From contig JAJZZQ010000030.1 of NCBI GenBank assembly GCA_021797525.1, positions 1 through 14,232 on the forward strand: a DNA stretch of 14,232 bases, given 5' to 3'. Positions 6,291 through 12,901 of this stretch are shown in pieces (position 1 is the first letter of the stretch; each line of letters begins with the position of its first letter). The notes beneath the pieces were generated by a model that was not told the DNA's origin, searched no databases, and saw nothing but the letters and a program-made list of their open reading frames with translations. The stretch comes from Thermoplasmata archaeon (GTDB lineage Archaea; Thermoplasmatota; Thermoplasmata; Thermoplasmatales; Thermoplasmataceae). A program made the position numbers and the translations under genes.

Positions 6291-8222
6291 ATGTACAGGC
6301 ACACTCCGCATATAAGAAGCAACCCGGCCATATTCTTTACCCCTGGGAATAGGGAAATAGGCCTTACCAGAAGAGGAGAAAAAGTTTATGCTCCAGATAC
6401 GGCACTGAATTCCCACATTCTCATTACCGGAGGCACTGGCACGGGAAAATCAAACATTATGAAACTGCTTGCAGCAGAGGCCTCGGAAAAGGATGACTCC
6501 GCAATTCTTGTAATAGATCCGCATGGGGATACAGCGATGAGCCTGATGTCGGCCTTTCCCCGCAGGATTATGTTTCTTCCTCTTGGAAAGTGGAATATAG
6601 GGGGTTCTGAACTAAGTATCTCCATGAATCCCATGCATCAGATTGGCCTAGATCCACACGTAACAGCTGGACTGATAAAGGATGCATTCTCAGGGAATGA
6701 AACACTTTCGCAGGGTACATGGGGGCCAAGGCTGGAGCTTGTCTTCTCATCTCTTCTCACTAAGCTTCTGGAAACAGACAGCAATGCAAGCCTTGCTGAC
6801 CTTGCAGATGTTCTGACTAACCAGAATAAACTAAGGCTTATCCTGAAGAATACAGGCGATTCCGCTTTTGCGTCCTATATGAAGATGCAGATGTCAGACT
6901 GGAAGGGTTGGTTGTCTTTTGTATCCAGTACACTTAACAAGATTCTTCCTGTAACCTCAAACCCGCTGACTTCATCCCTAACTTCCGGAAGAGAAGATTC
7001 CTTCAGCCTGGAAGATGTTTTCAGGAACAGAATGATTGTTATCCCTGAGATCTGGAACAGCGTTCTTTCAGGTGATGCATCAACTGTTCTAAGTTCTCTT
7101 TTAATAGTAAAATTCTGGGGATTCCTGTTTTCCAGATATGGAAAGGAGGTAATGAGGCTGAGAGTGTTCATAGACGAAGCTCAGTTAATACCGGAGAGCA
7201 TAATAGGAAAGATAATGACTGAGGGCCGTAAATTCGGTTTTTCTCTTACGCTTGCAACACAGCAGCTCCCTGCGAAATCCGACATTTGGTCCAGATCTGT
7301 TCTCGGAAACACCGGAAGTGTATTTCTTTTTGGAACTTCGGATAGAGACGCTGCACTGATCTCAGGTTCATTCTTCAGTGGAGGTATGGAGAAGACGGTG
7401 AAAGATGCCGCTAAAGGGCTTGTAAGAGGTGAGTGCCTTGCCTGGTCTAAATATGGGGATTCTATTTCAGGGCCCCTCTTCATCAAAGCCATGCCTTTTC
7501 CTGACAGCCCACTGGATCTTGAAACCTTCAGGTCTGAAGCTCTCGCAAAGTATGGCAGCCCTGGAAAGGAATTGATGGAGTCAGGAAATGTTGATCTGCA
7601 TGAGGAGCTTATCGCGAAATTTTCCCTTTTCATGGAGAGGAAAGGAATTCACATGGATACGGGGGTTTCAGTTGGTGGCAAAATACCAGATGGAGTGTTT
7701 CAGACTGGCGGGAGCCAGATTTTACTTGAGGTGGAGGTTTCGGATCTTGCCAGTATAAGGAGAATCTGGGACAAGATTATTAATTATAAAGGATGGAAGA
7801 AAATACTTCTCACCCCAGCAGGTTTTGGTGAACCCCTCCTTGAAAGGATCGTTGACCGGATCATGAATGTTTCCCCAATGGATAAGGACCTGATTTCCCA
7901 TTCATTGTCTTCTTTCCTTGATACAGCAGTTGCGGAATTTGATCTGAGATTCAGGCTCGTAATTCCTGGAGATAGGATGCTTCTGAATATTGATAATATG
8001 CAGTCAGGATCCATTTTAACAGGCGTGCGAAGGCACAAATACGGCGCCTTAATGGAAAAAGCACTCCGTCTCATGGTGAAGTCGGGTAGAAATCTGGCGG
8101 AAATCAGGGACATTTTTGATGGAAACCTTAACCCATCCTTGCAGGACATGCTTCCCAAGGATGTCTGCAAGAGCAGAGAGTTTATCACACTTAAGGAGGT
8201 TTATGAACTTTGCAGGAGATAG
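6291..8222 (+). CDS. HerA/VirD4-like ATPase with C-terminal PDG...ExE domain
   Basis: A 643-residue P-loop ATPase of the HerA/FtsK/VirD4 (TraG-like, type IV secretion DNA-binding) group. Walker A GGTGTGKS at 47-54, the DPHGD strand (76-80) common in this group, Walker B RVFIDEAQ (291-298) with D295-E296, EGRKFG (311-316), and the sensor-like LATQQL (321-326) followed by LGNTGSVFLFGTSDRDA (338-354). Such enzymes are hexameric pumps for DNA or, rarely, protein. After about residue 430 a second domain appears. IPDGVF (465-470), a short turn, ILLEVEVS (477-484) and a following helix resemble the PD...ExE core of nuclease-like and replication-relaxation domains. A basic helical tail follows. No transmembrane segment is evident, unlike many VirD4 proteins. 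It is 7 bp after the FAH gene without a clear ribosome-binding site and overlaps the next gene by 13 bp. The ATPase call is firm; the C-terminal domain call is tentative. Confidence 0.85.
   Translation: MYRHTPHIRSNPAIFFTPGNREIGLTRRGEKVYAPDTALNSHILITGGTGTGKSNIMKLLAAEASEKDDSAILVIDPHGDTAMSLMSAFPRRIMFLPLGKWNIGGSELSISMNPMHQIGLDPHVTAGLIKDAFSGNETLSQGTWGPRLELVFSSLLTKLLETDSNASLADLADVLTNQNKLRLILKNTGDSAFASYMKMQMSDWKGWLSFVSSTLNKILPVTSNPLTSSLTSGREDSFSLEDVFRNRMIVIPEIWNSVLSGDASTVLSSLLIVKFWGFLFSRYGKEVMRLRVFIDEAQLIPESIIGKIMTEGRKFGFSLTLATQQLPAKSDIWSRSVLGNTGSVFLFGTSDRDAALISGSFFSGGMEKTVKDAAKGLVRGECLAWSKYGDSISGPLFIKAMPFPDSPLDLETFRSEALAKYGSPGKELMESGNVDLHEELIAKFSLFMERKGIHMDTGVSVGGKIPDGVFQTGGSQILLEVEVSDLASIRRIWDKIINYKGWKKILLTPAGFGEPLLERIVDRIMNVSPMDKDLISHSLSSFLDTAVAEFDLRFRLVIPGDRMLLNIDNMQSGSILTGVRRHKYGALMEKALRLMVKSGRNLAEIRDIFDGNLNPSLQDMLPKDVCKSREFITLKEVYELCRR
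8193..8200 (+). promoter_or_regulatory. Shine-Dalgarno site deciding a TTG start
   Basis: AAGGAGGT inside the 3' end of the ATPase gene, 9 nt before TTG 8210. An in-frame stop at 8204-8206 excludes any earlier start in that frame. The next in-frame ATG is some 47 codons further on and has no such site. Confidence 0.75.
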
Positions 8223-9133
8223 CTGATCTTAAAATCTCTGATCTGAATTCAGTAGACCTGAATTTTACCCCCTTCGTCCCTTCAGACCAGGAAAATTTCC
8301 ATATCAGTTACAGGCCGGAAGGGAGCAAATGGGCTTCCATCCTGTTCATGGATATCTATAACGGACATAGACTGAGAATAAAGGAGTTCTTCATGGACTG
8401 GTTCTGTCCGGGGTATCCAAAAAGCCTTATGAAAAGCTTCGTAGACGCCTATTCAGGCCTTGAAGTAACGCAAATAAACAGTACAGTATATTTTTATGGA
8501 AAAAATTACAGAAACAGAGATTCTGTAACTTTCTATGCTTCAGGAACAACGGTTGAAATTGAGTCTGAAAGCTCATGCTCTTCAGAAGAACTTATGGAAT
8601 ATTCTGCAAGCCTCATTCCCGTAATGGGATTGAAACACAATATGGCAGGAAGCGACTTCTTTCAGAGAAGTTTCTTCTGCAGACACCAAGCAGGTGACTG
8701 GTTCGAGGATATCAGAGTATCCAGACTTTCGTGGACAGCCTTAAGTGAGGAGATATGTCTTGGAAATGCTGTTTTGAAGGGATCTGGTATTGGGAGATTA
8801 CTCCAGAACAGAAATGAACATTTAATCTGTGTTTACGAAGATACCAAGCACAACAGGGCAATCTGGATCGAATACCTGAGAGATGGATCCTCACTGGAGC
8901 ATGGGTCATACCAGTTGAGGGTTGGAAAATATCTCTACACAGATTTTAATCTTGACGGGCAGACGAAAAAATGGGCATTCAGGAAAAAGACAGGTCCATA
9001 TACTTTTCATTTTCAGATTTTGAACGGCAGAGTTACAGCGATGTTTTCACCCGGATTTGTTCTGAGCCAGGATAATATGGAGAATATGAGCAACCTGGTG
9101 GAATCCAGTCTGGTTAATGTATTTGAAAAGTAA
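8210..9133 (+). CDS. Hypothetical protein, 307 residues, partner of the HerA/VirD4-like ATPase
   Basis: I do not recognise this protein. It has no membrane helix and no signal peptide, and is rich in aromatic beta-strand-like stretches. Two regions look alike. One is around 91-138: YFYGKNYRNR, then a TFYASGTTVEIES strand, then SSEELMEYSASL. The other is around 255-303: AFRKKTGPYT, a FHFQILNGRVTAM strand, then SQDNMENMSNLVESSL. Each is strand-turn-strand-helix, suggesting an old internal duplication. The middle part holds DFFQRSFFCRHQAGDWFEDIRVSRLSW. The TTG start at 8210 is fixed by a canonical AAGGAGGT and overlaps the ATPase by 13 bp, so the two proteins are very likely made together and may form a complex. 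A role in substrate binding for the pump is a guess. No catalytic motif is evident. Confidence 0.8.
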   Translation: MQEIADLKISDLNSVDLNFTPFVPSDQENFHISYRPEGSKWASILFMDIYNGHRLRIKEFFMDWFCPGYPKSLMKSFVDAYSGLEVTQINSTVYFYGKNYRNRDSVTFYASGTTVEIESESSCSSEELMEYSASLIPVMGLKHNMAGSDFFQRSFFCRHQAGDWFEDIRVSRLSWTALSEEICLGNAVLKGSGIGRLLQNRNEHLICVYEDTKHNRAIWIEYLRDGSSLEHGSYQLRVGKYLYTDFNLDGQTKKWAFRKKTGPYTFHFQILNGRVTAMFSPGFVLSQDNMENMSNLVESSLVNVFEK

Positions 9134-9204
9134 TAGAAAACATCTCTTGTGTGACATTGATTCTATCTTGCTATGGAAAATCTGAAGGTTATCATGAAAA
9201 ATGA

Positions 9205-9213
9205 TTTTTATTA
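9205..9213 (+). promoter_or_regulatory. TATA-like box for the small gene at 9232
   Basis: TTTTTATTA; the TTTTTA part (9205-9210) is centred 24.5 nt before GTG 9232. This gives a leaderless GTG start, or a 9-nt leader if ATG 9241 is used. Confidence 0.4.
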
Positions 9214-9231
9214 CAATGCCATAATGGTAAG

Positions 9232-9489
9232 GTGTCACTGATGTATAATTGCGGAAAGATTCAACAAATCACTATACTTTATGCCTCCACCAGACCGGGT
9301 ACCTATGCAGCGGAGGAGAGAGATGTCCTTGGGCCAGATGTGTCAAAGGCTCTCTGCGAGGAAGCAAACCGTCAACAGATATCAATAGAGGAACTTATCA
9401 AGCGGAGGACTTCACGCAAGGTAGAGTCTGTGGTTATCAATTTGCCTGTTGCTGAAATTAAACCACTTAAGAAAGCACATGAAGAGTGA
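9232..9489 (+). CDS. Small hypothetical protein, 85 residues
   Basis: Not recognised. The N-terminal third is variable-looking; the middle has a protein-like amphipathic helix KALCEEANRQQISIEELIKRR (about 39-59), followed by a beta-like VVINLPVAEI and a charged tail. An overlapping frame at 9249-9455 encodes an implausible cysteine-rich product and is rejected. The start is uncertain: GTG 9232 sits at leaderless distance from a TATA-like box, while ATG 9241 has AAGGTG 6 nt upstream and would give 82 residues. Its stop is followed by a run of eight T and then by the promoter of the SIS gene, so it is probably a single-gene unit. The helix-rich small size could suit a DNA-binding or regulatory protein, but no motif proves this. 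Confidence 0.5.
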   Translation: MSLMYNCGKIQQITILYASTRPGTYAAEERDVLGPDVSKALCEEANRQQISIEELIKRRTSRKVESVVINLPVAEIKPLKKAHEE

Positions 9490-9500
9490 ATTATTTCAAA

Positions 9501-9508
9501 TTTTTTTT
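9501..9508 (+). terminator. T8 run after the small gene
   Basis: Eight consecutive T beginning 12 nt after the TGA at 9487-9489, a typical archaeal intrinsic termination signal. It lies just upstream of the SIS gene's TATA box. Confidence 0.5.
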
Positions 9509-9515
9509 GCCAAAG

Positions 9516-9521
9516 TTTAAA
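9516..9521 (+). promoter_or_regulatory. TATA box for the SIS-domain gene (leaderless)
   Basis: TTTAAA centred 25.5 nt before ATG 9544, with no Shine-Dalgarno site between. Confidence 0.65.
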
Positions 9522-9543
9522 TGAACTGCCTGATTAAGAAATT

Positions 9544-10584
9544 ATGACTGATGATCTCCCAGAGAGGAGAAATGGGCATCCGTATGTTATGTATGATATG
9601 CTGAAATCTTCAAAAGCAGGCATTCTTAAGACAATAGACATAATGGAGAAGACAGATTTTGACTTTCTTAAGCCTCCTTACTGTTTTACCGGAAATGGAA
9701 CCGCCTTCCATGCAGCAGCCCTGGGCTCACTGATTATTCCCGGCAATTCCCATGATTTTAGAGTTATGCAATCATATGAACTGGAGAACTATTCAGATTT
9801 CACCGGGACAGTTATTGGATTCTCCCATACTGGAAAAACAAAATCCACTGTGGACTCGGTTAAGAAAGCAGGAAAAACTTGCACAACAATAGGAATTAGC
9901 CATTACAATAATTCCCCACTGATTGAAGAATCCTCCATGGGGATTGTGATTGGTGATTCGCCGGATATGTCCCTCTGCAACACCAAGGCATTCTTTGACA
10001 ACTATTTTGCAGCTCTGGAAATTTCAAAAAGGATATCAGACGTGAACATAAACTCCAGAGCCCTTGCAGATCAGCTTCATTCTGTTATAAATGGAAAGGA
10101 AAACGAGGCAAAAGAGGCAGCAAAATTCATGGGCAACAGGCTCAGAAATATATTCGTCCTCGGCGCTGGTCCATCTTACTATGCAGCCAGAGAGACTGCC
10201 CAGAAATTGAAAGAGTCAACGCACATCCACGCTGAAGGGATCGAGCTGGAGGAGTTCAACCACGGTTGCACTTCTGTCATAGATGAAAGATCAGCAGTAA
10301 TAATGATCAATTCCGGCAGGGATGAGAGAAGAGCCTCGGAGATAGCCAGAGCCTGCCGTGAGGTTGGAACACGCACACTTTCAATAAACGCTGAAGGAGA
10401 TTTCAGGGTCAATATCCCGGAACCGGAAAGGATGGACTTGTTCCCTGTTCTTGCCGTAGGATTCCTGTATACTCTGTGCTATTATATGGCACTTGTAAAT
10501 GATGTGAACCCAGATCTTTTGAGATTCGAAGATAAAAAGTACCTGGACTTTGACTCCATAGTTTTCCCTCCAGGTGCTCACTGA
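9544..10584 (+). CDS. Double SIS-domain protein (GlmS isomerase-like)
   Basis: A 346-residue protein with two sugar-isomerase (SIS) domains, equal to the C-terminal half of glucosamine-6-phosphate synthase but without the glutaminase domain. HPYVMYDML (12-20) matches the GlmS hinge HPYxMYKEI-type motif. SIS 1 (about 45-165) contains FTGNGTAFHAA (48-58) and the phosphosugar-binding GFSHTGKTKST (92-102). SIS 2 (about 200-320) contains VLGAGPSYYAARETAQKLKE (205-224), then ELEEFNHGCTSVID (234-247), the counterpart of the GlmS ExxEFxHGP motif. The stand-alone form occurs in FrlB/AgaS-like enzymes and glucosamine-6-phosphate deaminases, which use or release ammonia instead of transferring it from glutamine; either is possible. 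It has its own TATA box. Its last 7 bp overlap the convergent CinA-like gene. Confidence 0.85.
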   Translation: MTDDLPERRNGHPYVMYDMLKSSKAGILKTIDIMEKTDFDFLKPPYCFTGNGTAFHAAALGSLIIPGNSHDFRVMQSYELENYSDFTGTVIGFSHTGKTKSTVDSVKKAGKTCTTIGISHYNNSPLIEESSMGIVIGDSPDMSLCNTKAFFDNYFAALEISKRISDVNINSRALADQLHSVINGKENEAKEAAKFMGNRLRNIFVLGAGPSYYAARETAQKLKESTHIHAEGIELEEFNHGCTSVIDERSAVIMINSGRDERRASEIARACREVGTRTLSINAEGDFRVNIPEPERMDLFPVLAVGFLYTLCYYMALVNDVNPDLLRFEDKKYLDFDSIVFPPGAH

Positions 10585-11342
10585 TCCTTTTTCCCAAAAG
10601 CCTTTCTGAAGAGTTCCAGCTCTTCTTTGACTATCCTGCGTGCTTCTGAATAATCTTCATTGTATGAAGATATCTCAAGCATGACACTATAACCAGAGCC
10701 GGAGCCGGAAAGTGGGTGGCTTTTAATATAAAGGCGATCTTTTAATTTTTTCATTTCCTCTTTGATGAGGGGTGCCATTTCACCCTCCATAGTTCCGGGG
10801 AATTCAAGGGATTCTTCATAATAGTGGAGATCTGCGTTCTGAAATCTTTCCCTTACGGAGTTAAATATGGCTTCCATTTCATGAGGAACACCGGGAAGGC
10901 AAAGAATATGCCTTCCACCATGTGTGATCAGGACACCAGGGGCTGATCCCACAGGGTTGAAAATTGGCTCTGCCCCATGAGGAAGTATTGCCATCTTCAT
11001 TCGCTCCTGAGTGAGCGGTATGTTCCTTGGCAACATACGCTTCCGGAGCATTTCCATAGCATCGTCGTTTTTTTCAAGAGTGAGATTAAGAGCCCTTGAA
11101 ATTGAGTCAAGAGTCATATCGTCATAGGTCGGCCCCAATCCCCCGGTTGTGATTATCAGGTCTGAATGTGAGAGTGCATCTTTAAGGGCCCATGAAATCT
11201 CAGCTGGATCATCGGAAACCGTGTATCCCCGCCTGACATGATTGCCCATTAAAGTGGATTGCCTTGCAATAAAAGTGTAATTGGAATTTGATGTGTGGCC
11301 CTTAAGGACCTCATTGCCTATTGAAATAATGGAAATTTCCAT
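10578..11342 (-). CDS. CinA/MoaB-type molybdopterin-binding-fold protein
   Basis: A 254-residue COG1058-type protein: the N-terminal domain of CinA (MogA/MoaB-like fold) without the amidase-like C-terminal domain of bacterial CinA. The opening ISIIGNE-like strand is IISIGNEVLKGHTSNSN (5-21), then TTGGLGPTYDDMT (65-77), the family signature, NPVGSAPG (129-136) and LPGVPHEM (149-156). Bacterial relatives hydrolyse ADP-ribose or other nucleotide pyrophosphates; the archaeal single-domain form has no settled role, and nicotinamide-nucleotide metabolism is a reasonable inference. Its ATG is 13 nt after the stop of a 59-residue gene on the same strand and has no Shine-Dalgarno site of its own, so the two are probably cotranscribed. 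The 3' end overlaps the convergent SIS gene by 7 bp. Confidence 0.88.
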   Translation of the reverse strand: MEISIISIGNEVLKGHTSNSNYTFIARQSTLMGNHVRRGYTVSDDPAEISWALKDALSHSDLIITTGGLGPTYDDMTLDSISRALNLTLEKNDDAMEMLRKRMLPRNIPLTQERMKMAILPHGAEPIFNPVGSAPGVLITHGGRHILCLPGVPHEMEAIFNSVRERFQNADLHYYEESLEFPGTMEGEMAPLIKEEMKKLKDRLYIKSHPLSGSGSGYSVMLEISSYNEDYSEARRIVKEELELFRKAFGKKDQ

Positions 11343-11355
11343 GTGAGGTAATGAT

Positions 11356-11535
11356 CTAGCGGTTCATTTTTCTTGCGTGTATGTCTATCTTGTCCTTAAG
11401 CTTCTTGAGATCAAATGCATCAAGGGGTTCCTTCTTTTTCTGTACCCACTTTTTCAGTTTTTCCCTGTACTGTTCATCCTTGCAGAGATCAAGTGCGTTA
11501 TTCTCAAATTTTTCAAGCTCCCTTAATTTAGCCAT
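11356..11535 (-). CDS. Small charged protein, 59 residues, upstream of the CinA-like gene
   Basis: A 60-codon minus-strand frame from ATG 11535 to TAG at 11356-11358. It is supported by a GGGAGGT ribosome-binding site 6 nt before the ATG and a TATA box further up. The protein is very lysine-rich and helical: it opens MAKLRELEKFENN, has a LKKWVQKKKEP segment near 27-37, then DAFDLKKLKDKIDIHARK (39-56). One Cys (position 18) and one Trp (30); no membrane segment. I know no family for it. It reads like a compact helical hairpin broken at Pro37. It may bind nucleic acid or a partner protein; this is a guess from charge. It lies 13 nt before the CinA-like gene, suggesting an operon. A plus-strand frame (11381-11590) across the same DNA is its antisense shadow. 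Confidence 0.75.
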   Translation of the reverse strand: MAKLRELEKFENNALDLCKDEQYREKLKKWVQKKKEPLDAFDLKKLKDKIDIHARKMNR

Positions 11536-11542
11536 TTTAAAA

Positions 11543-11549
11543 CCTCCCT
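11543..11549 (-). promoter_or_regulatory. Strong Shine-Dalgarno site of the 59-residue gene
   Basis: Minus-strand GGGAGGT, 6-7 nt before ATG 11535. It is one of the two best ribosome-binding sites in the window and a main reason to accept this small gene. Confidence 0.75.
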
Positions 11550-11584
11550 ATGATTCAGGAATGAAAACCTCAATCTTTGGGCAC

Positions 11585-11597
11585 ATATAAATATTAA
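11585..11597 (-). promoter_or_regulatory. TATA box for the 59-residue gene and CinA-like operon
   Basis: Minus-strand TTAATATTTATAT; the TTTATA core is 11586-11591. With the usual distance the transcript would start near 11563, giving a leader of about 28 nt that contains the Shine-Dalgarno site. This fits a leadered mRNA, unlike most promoters here. The box begins 12 nt past the stop of the 33-residue membrane protein gene. Confidence 0.6.
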
Positions 11598-11608
11598 TGC
11601 CGGTGCAT

Positions 11609-11710
11609 TCAAATATTCACGTTAAGAAACGCTATCAGCAGTATAACCACTATGTTAAGAGCCGCAATCAGAAGAGCGATCAAGAACTGTTTTGTCCTTA
11701 GTTCCAACAT
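11609..11710 (-). CDS. Single-helix membrane microprotein, 33 residues
   Basis: A 34-codon minus-strand frame, ATG 11710 to TGA at 11609-11611. It has a short charged N-terminus (MLELRTKQ) and then an uninterrupted hydrophobic stretch of about 22 residues (FLIALLIAALNIVVILLIAF), ending in NVNI. This is a textbook single-pass membrane helix with a positive N-terminal flank. A TAAATATAAA box lies at exactly leaderless distance (centre 25.5 nt before the ATG). The stop is 12 bp before the TATA box of the next minus-strand unit, so it is probably transcribed alone. I know no named homologue. It might be a membrane-associated regulator or an accessory subunit. The frame and promoter are seen directly; expression is inferred. 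Confidence 0.6.
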   Translation of the reverse strand: MLELRTKQFLIALLIAALNIVVILLIAFLNVNI

Positions 11711-11730
11711 TTGTATATGGTAAATATCGA

Positions 11731-11740
11731 TTTATATTTA
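11731..11740 (-). promoter_or_regulatory. TATA box for the 33-residue membrane protein (leaderless)
   Basis: Minus-strand TAAATATAAA centred 25.5 nt before ATG 11710; there is no room for a leader and no Shine-Dalgarno site. Confidence 0.6.
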
Positions 11741-11841
11741 TCCTCACTAAACTGATACTCCAAAAGATAAGGAGCATAGCAATTGATTTTTCTTAGAGGC
11801 TAAATTTGTGGATTATTCCATCTTAGGTTGTCAGGTAACAA

Positions 11842-11847
11842 TTTATT
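11842..11847 (+). promoter_or_regulatory. TATA box deciding the SMP-30 start
   Basis: TTTATT centred 26.5 nt before ATG 11871. It lies inside the longer open frame from GTG 11808, so the extra 21 codons are probably promoter DNA rather than protein. Confidence 0.5.
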
Positions 11848-11870
11848 ATTGCATTTTCACCTGTCTCCCT

Positions 11871-12716
11871 ATGAGAGAACCTGAGGTTATATTCCGATCA
11901 ATGGACAATCTGGGAGAAGGTCCACTGTATGATGATAGACTTGATGATCTATACTGGATCGATATAAATAACAGGAAGTTTCACAGATACAACCTGGAGA
12001 GTGAAGACCTGATCACATTCTCCATGCCGGGTCAGATATCCAGCTTGGCTCTGGGAAAACAGGACCTGCTATATGCTACATTGGGGCATTCAATATTTTC
12101 CATCAGAAGAGACGGTGAAAATACAGAAGTAGCGAGACTCCCTCTTAAACCTGAAGAAAGATTCAACGACGGCAAGGCGGGCCCTATGGGTGTCTATGTT
12201 GCTGGGACCATGGACAAAAACGAAATATCCCCTATAGGTTCTCTGTACACTTACGACGGGAAAATATTCAAAAAAATACTCAGTGATCTTAAAATATCCA
12301 ACGGTCTCGCATGGGATTTAAGGAGAGAGATTTTCTATCATATAGATTCGCCAGGAAAAGTGGTTAATGCTTATTCCTACACTGCAGAGATGGATCTAGA
12401 GCATCTGGGAGTATCAGCCGACCTTAGGGATGAAAATGGTGTACCTGATGGGATGTGCATCAGTGAGGATGGGCTTATCTTTGTGGCCCAATGGGGAGGA
12501 GGCAAATTATCAGTGTGGGACCCACAGGCACAGAAAAAACTGGAGGAGGTAATTTTCCCTGCTAAGAATATCACCTCCTGCTGCTTCGGAGGGAGTGATA
12601 ACAGTAAGCTTTTCGTAACCTCCGCATCTGAAGGTCCTTATGATAACTACGGAGGATCTTTATTCAGTATCGATACAGACTTCAAGGGGGGAAAACAGTT
12701 CAGGCTCAAATTCTGA
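11871..12716 (+). CDS. SMP-30/gluconolactonase family sugar lactonase
   Basis: A six-bladed beta-propeller of 281 residues from ATG 11871, likely hydrolysing a sugar lactone such as gluconolactone with a bound divalent metal. The metal-site residues known from human SMP-30 are all in place: E16 in LGEGPLYD, N144 in SNGLAWD, D194 in PDGM; the substrate-side motif ERFNDGK (96-102) is also present. Repeated blade motifs are DDLYWIDI (25-32), GLAWD and GLIFVAQWGGGKL (201-213). This length equals the usual 280-300 residues. A longer frame from GTG 11808 is rejected because its extra residues (Cys-rich, YYCIFTCL) are unlike the family and cover the TATA box. In Thermoplasmatales such lactonases fit the non-phosphorylating Entner-Doudoroff route, which is inference from known physiology. 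It stands alone on its strand. Confidence 0.9.
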   Translation: MREPEVIFRSMDNLGEGPLYDDRLDDLYWIDINNRKFHRYNLESEDLITFSMPGQISSLALGKQDLLYATLGHSIFSIRRDGENTEVARLPLKPEERFNDGKAGPMGVYVAGTMDKNEISPIGSLYTYDGKIFKKILSDLKISNGLAWDLRREIFYHIDSPGKVVNAYSYTAEMDLEHLGVSADLRDENGVPDGMCISEDGLIFVAQWGGGKLSVWDPQAQKKLEEVIFPAKNITSCCFGGSDNSKLFVTSASEGPYDNYGGSLFSIDTDFKGGKQFRLKF

Positions 12717-12739
12717 ACTTATGTATCTATAATCTATAG

Positions 12740-12745
12740 AAAAAA
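12740..12745 (-). terminator. T-run after the 32-residue microgene
   Basis: Minus-strand TGTTGTTTTTT ending about 40 nt past the microgene stop; a plausible archaeal termination signal. Confidence 0.35.
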
Positions 12746-12779
12746 CAACAGTAAAATTATAAAATTCCATCCTATACAA

Positions 12780-12878
12780 TTAATTATATTTCCCTTTCCT
12801 GAACTGTGTTTCGTCAAGAATCTTCTTTATCCTGTTCAACTCTTCATGCAATGTTTTCATAAAGTCGGACTTATTCAT
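12780..12878 (-). CDS. Putative 32-residue microprotein
   Basis: A 33-codon minus-strand frame from ATG 12878 to TAA at 12780-12782. The product is charged and helical: MNKSDFMKTLHEELNRIKK forms an amphipathic helix, followed by a basic tail. The frame stays open further upstream to ATG 13022 (80 residues). I prefer the short form because a very good TATAAA-type box on the minus strand (12902-12907) is centred 26.5 nt before ATG 12878. The upstream residues are also an unlikely mix of aromatics and Cys. A T-run downstream is consistent with a complete transcription unit. There is no known family. It is divergent from the winged-helix regulator gene, a common arrangement for a regulator and its target, but this remains a guess. 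It may also be a small non-coding RNA. Confidence 0.4.
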   Translation of the reverse strand: MNKSDFMKTLHEELNRIKKILDETQFRKGKYN

Positions 12879-12901
12879 AAAAAAGCATGTCACAGGAAAT
12901 A

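Noticed and set aside
6291..9133. Interpretation as part of an integrated conjugative element
   Set aside because: No integrase, relaxase, repeats, attachment site or tRNA was found around the ATPase, and codon and base use look like those of the neighbours.
9173..9241. 22-codon plus-strand frame whose stop overlaps ATG 9241 (TGATG), a possible leader peptide
   Set aside because: There is no ribosome-binding site and no TATA box at the right distance. The TATA-like box at 9205-9213 lies inside it and would transcribe only the downstream gene.
11381..11590. 69-codon plus-strand frame
   Set aside because: It is a Phe/Ser-rich antisense shadow of the 59-residue gene, which has a strong ribosome-binding site on the other strand.
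11808..11870. N-terminal extension of the SMP-30 frame from GTG 11808
   Set aside because: The extra 21 codons cover a TATA box at leaderless distance from ATG 11871, and the SMP-30 family begins right at the later ATG.
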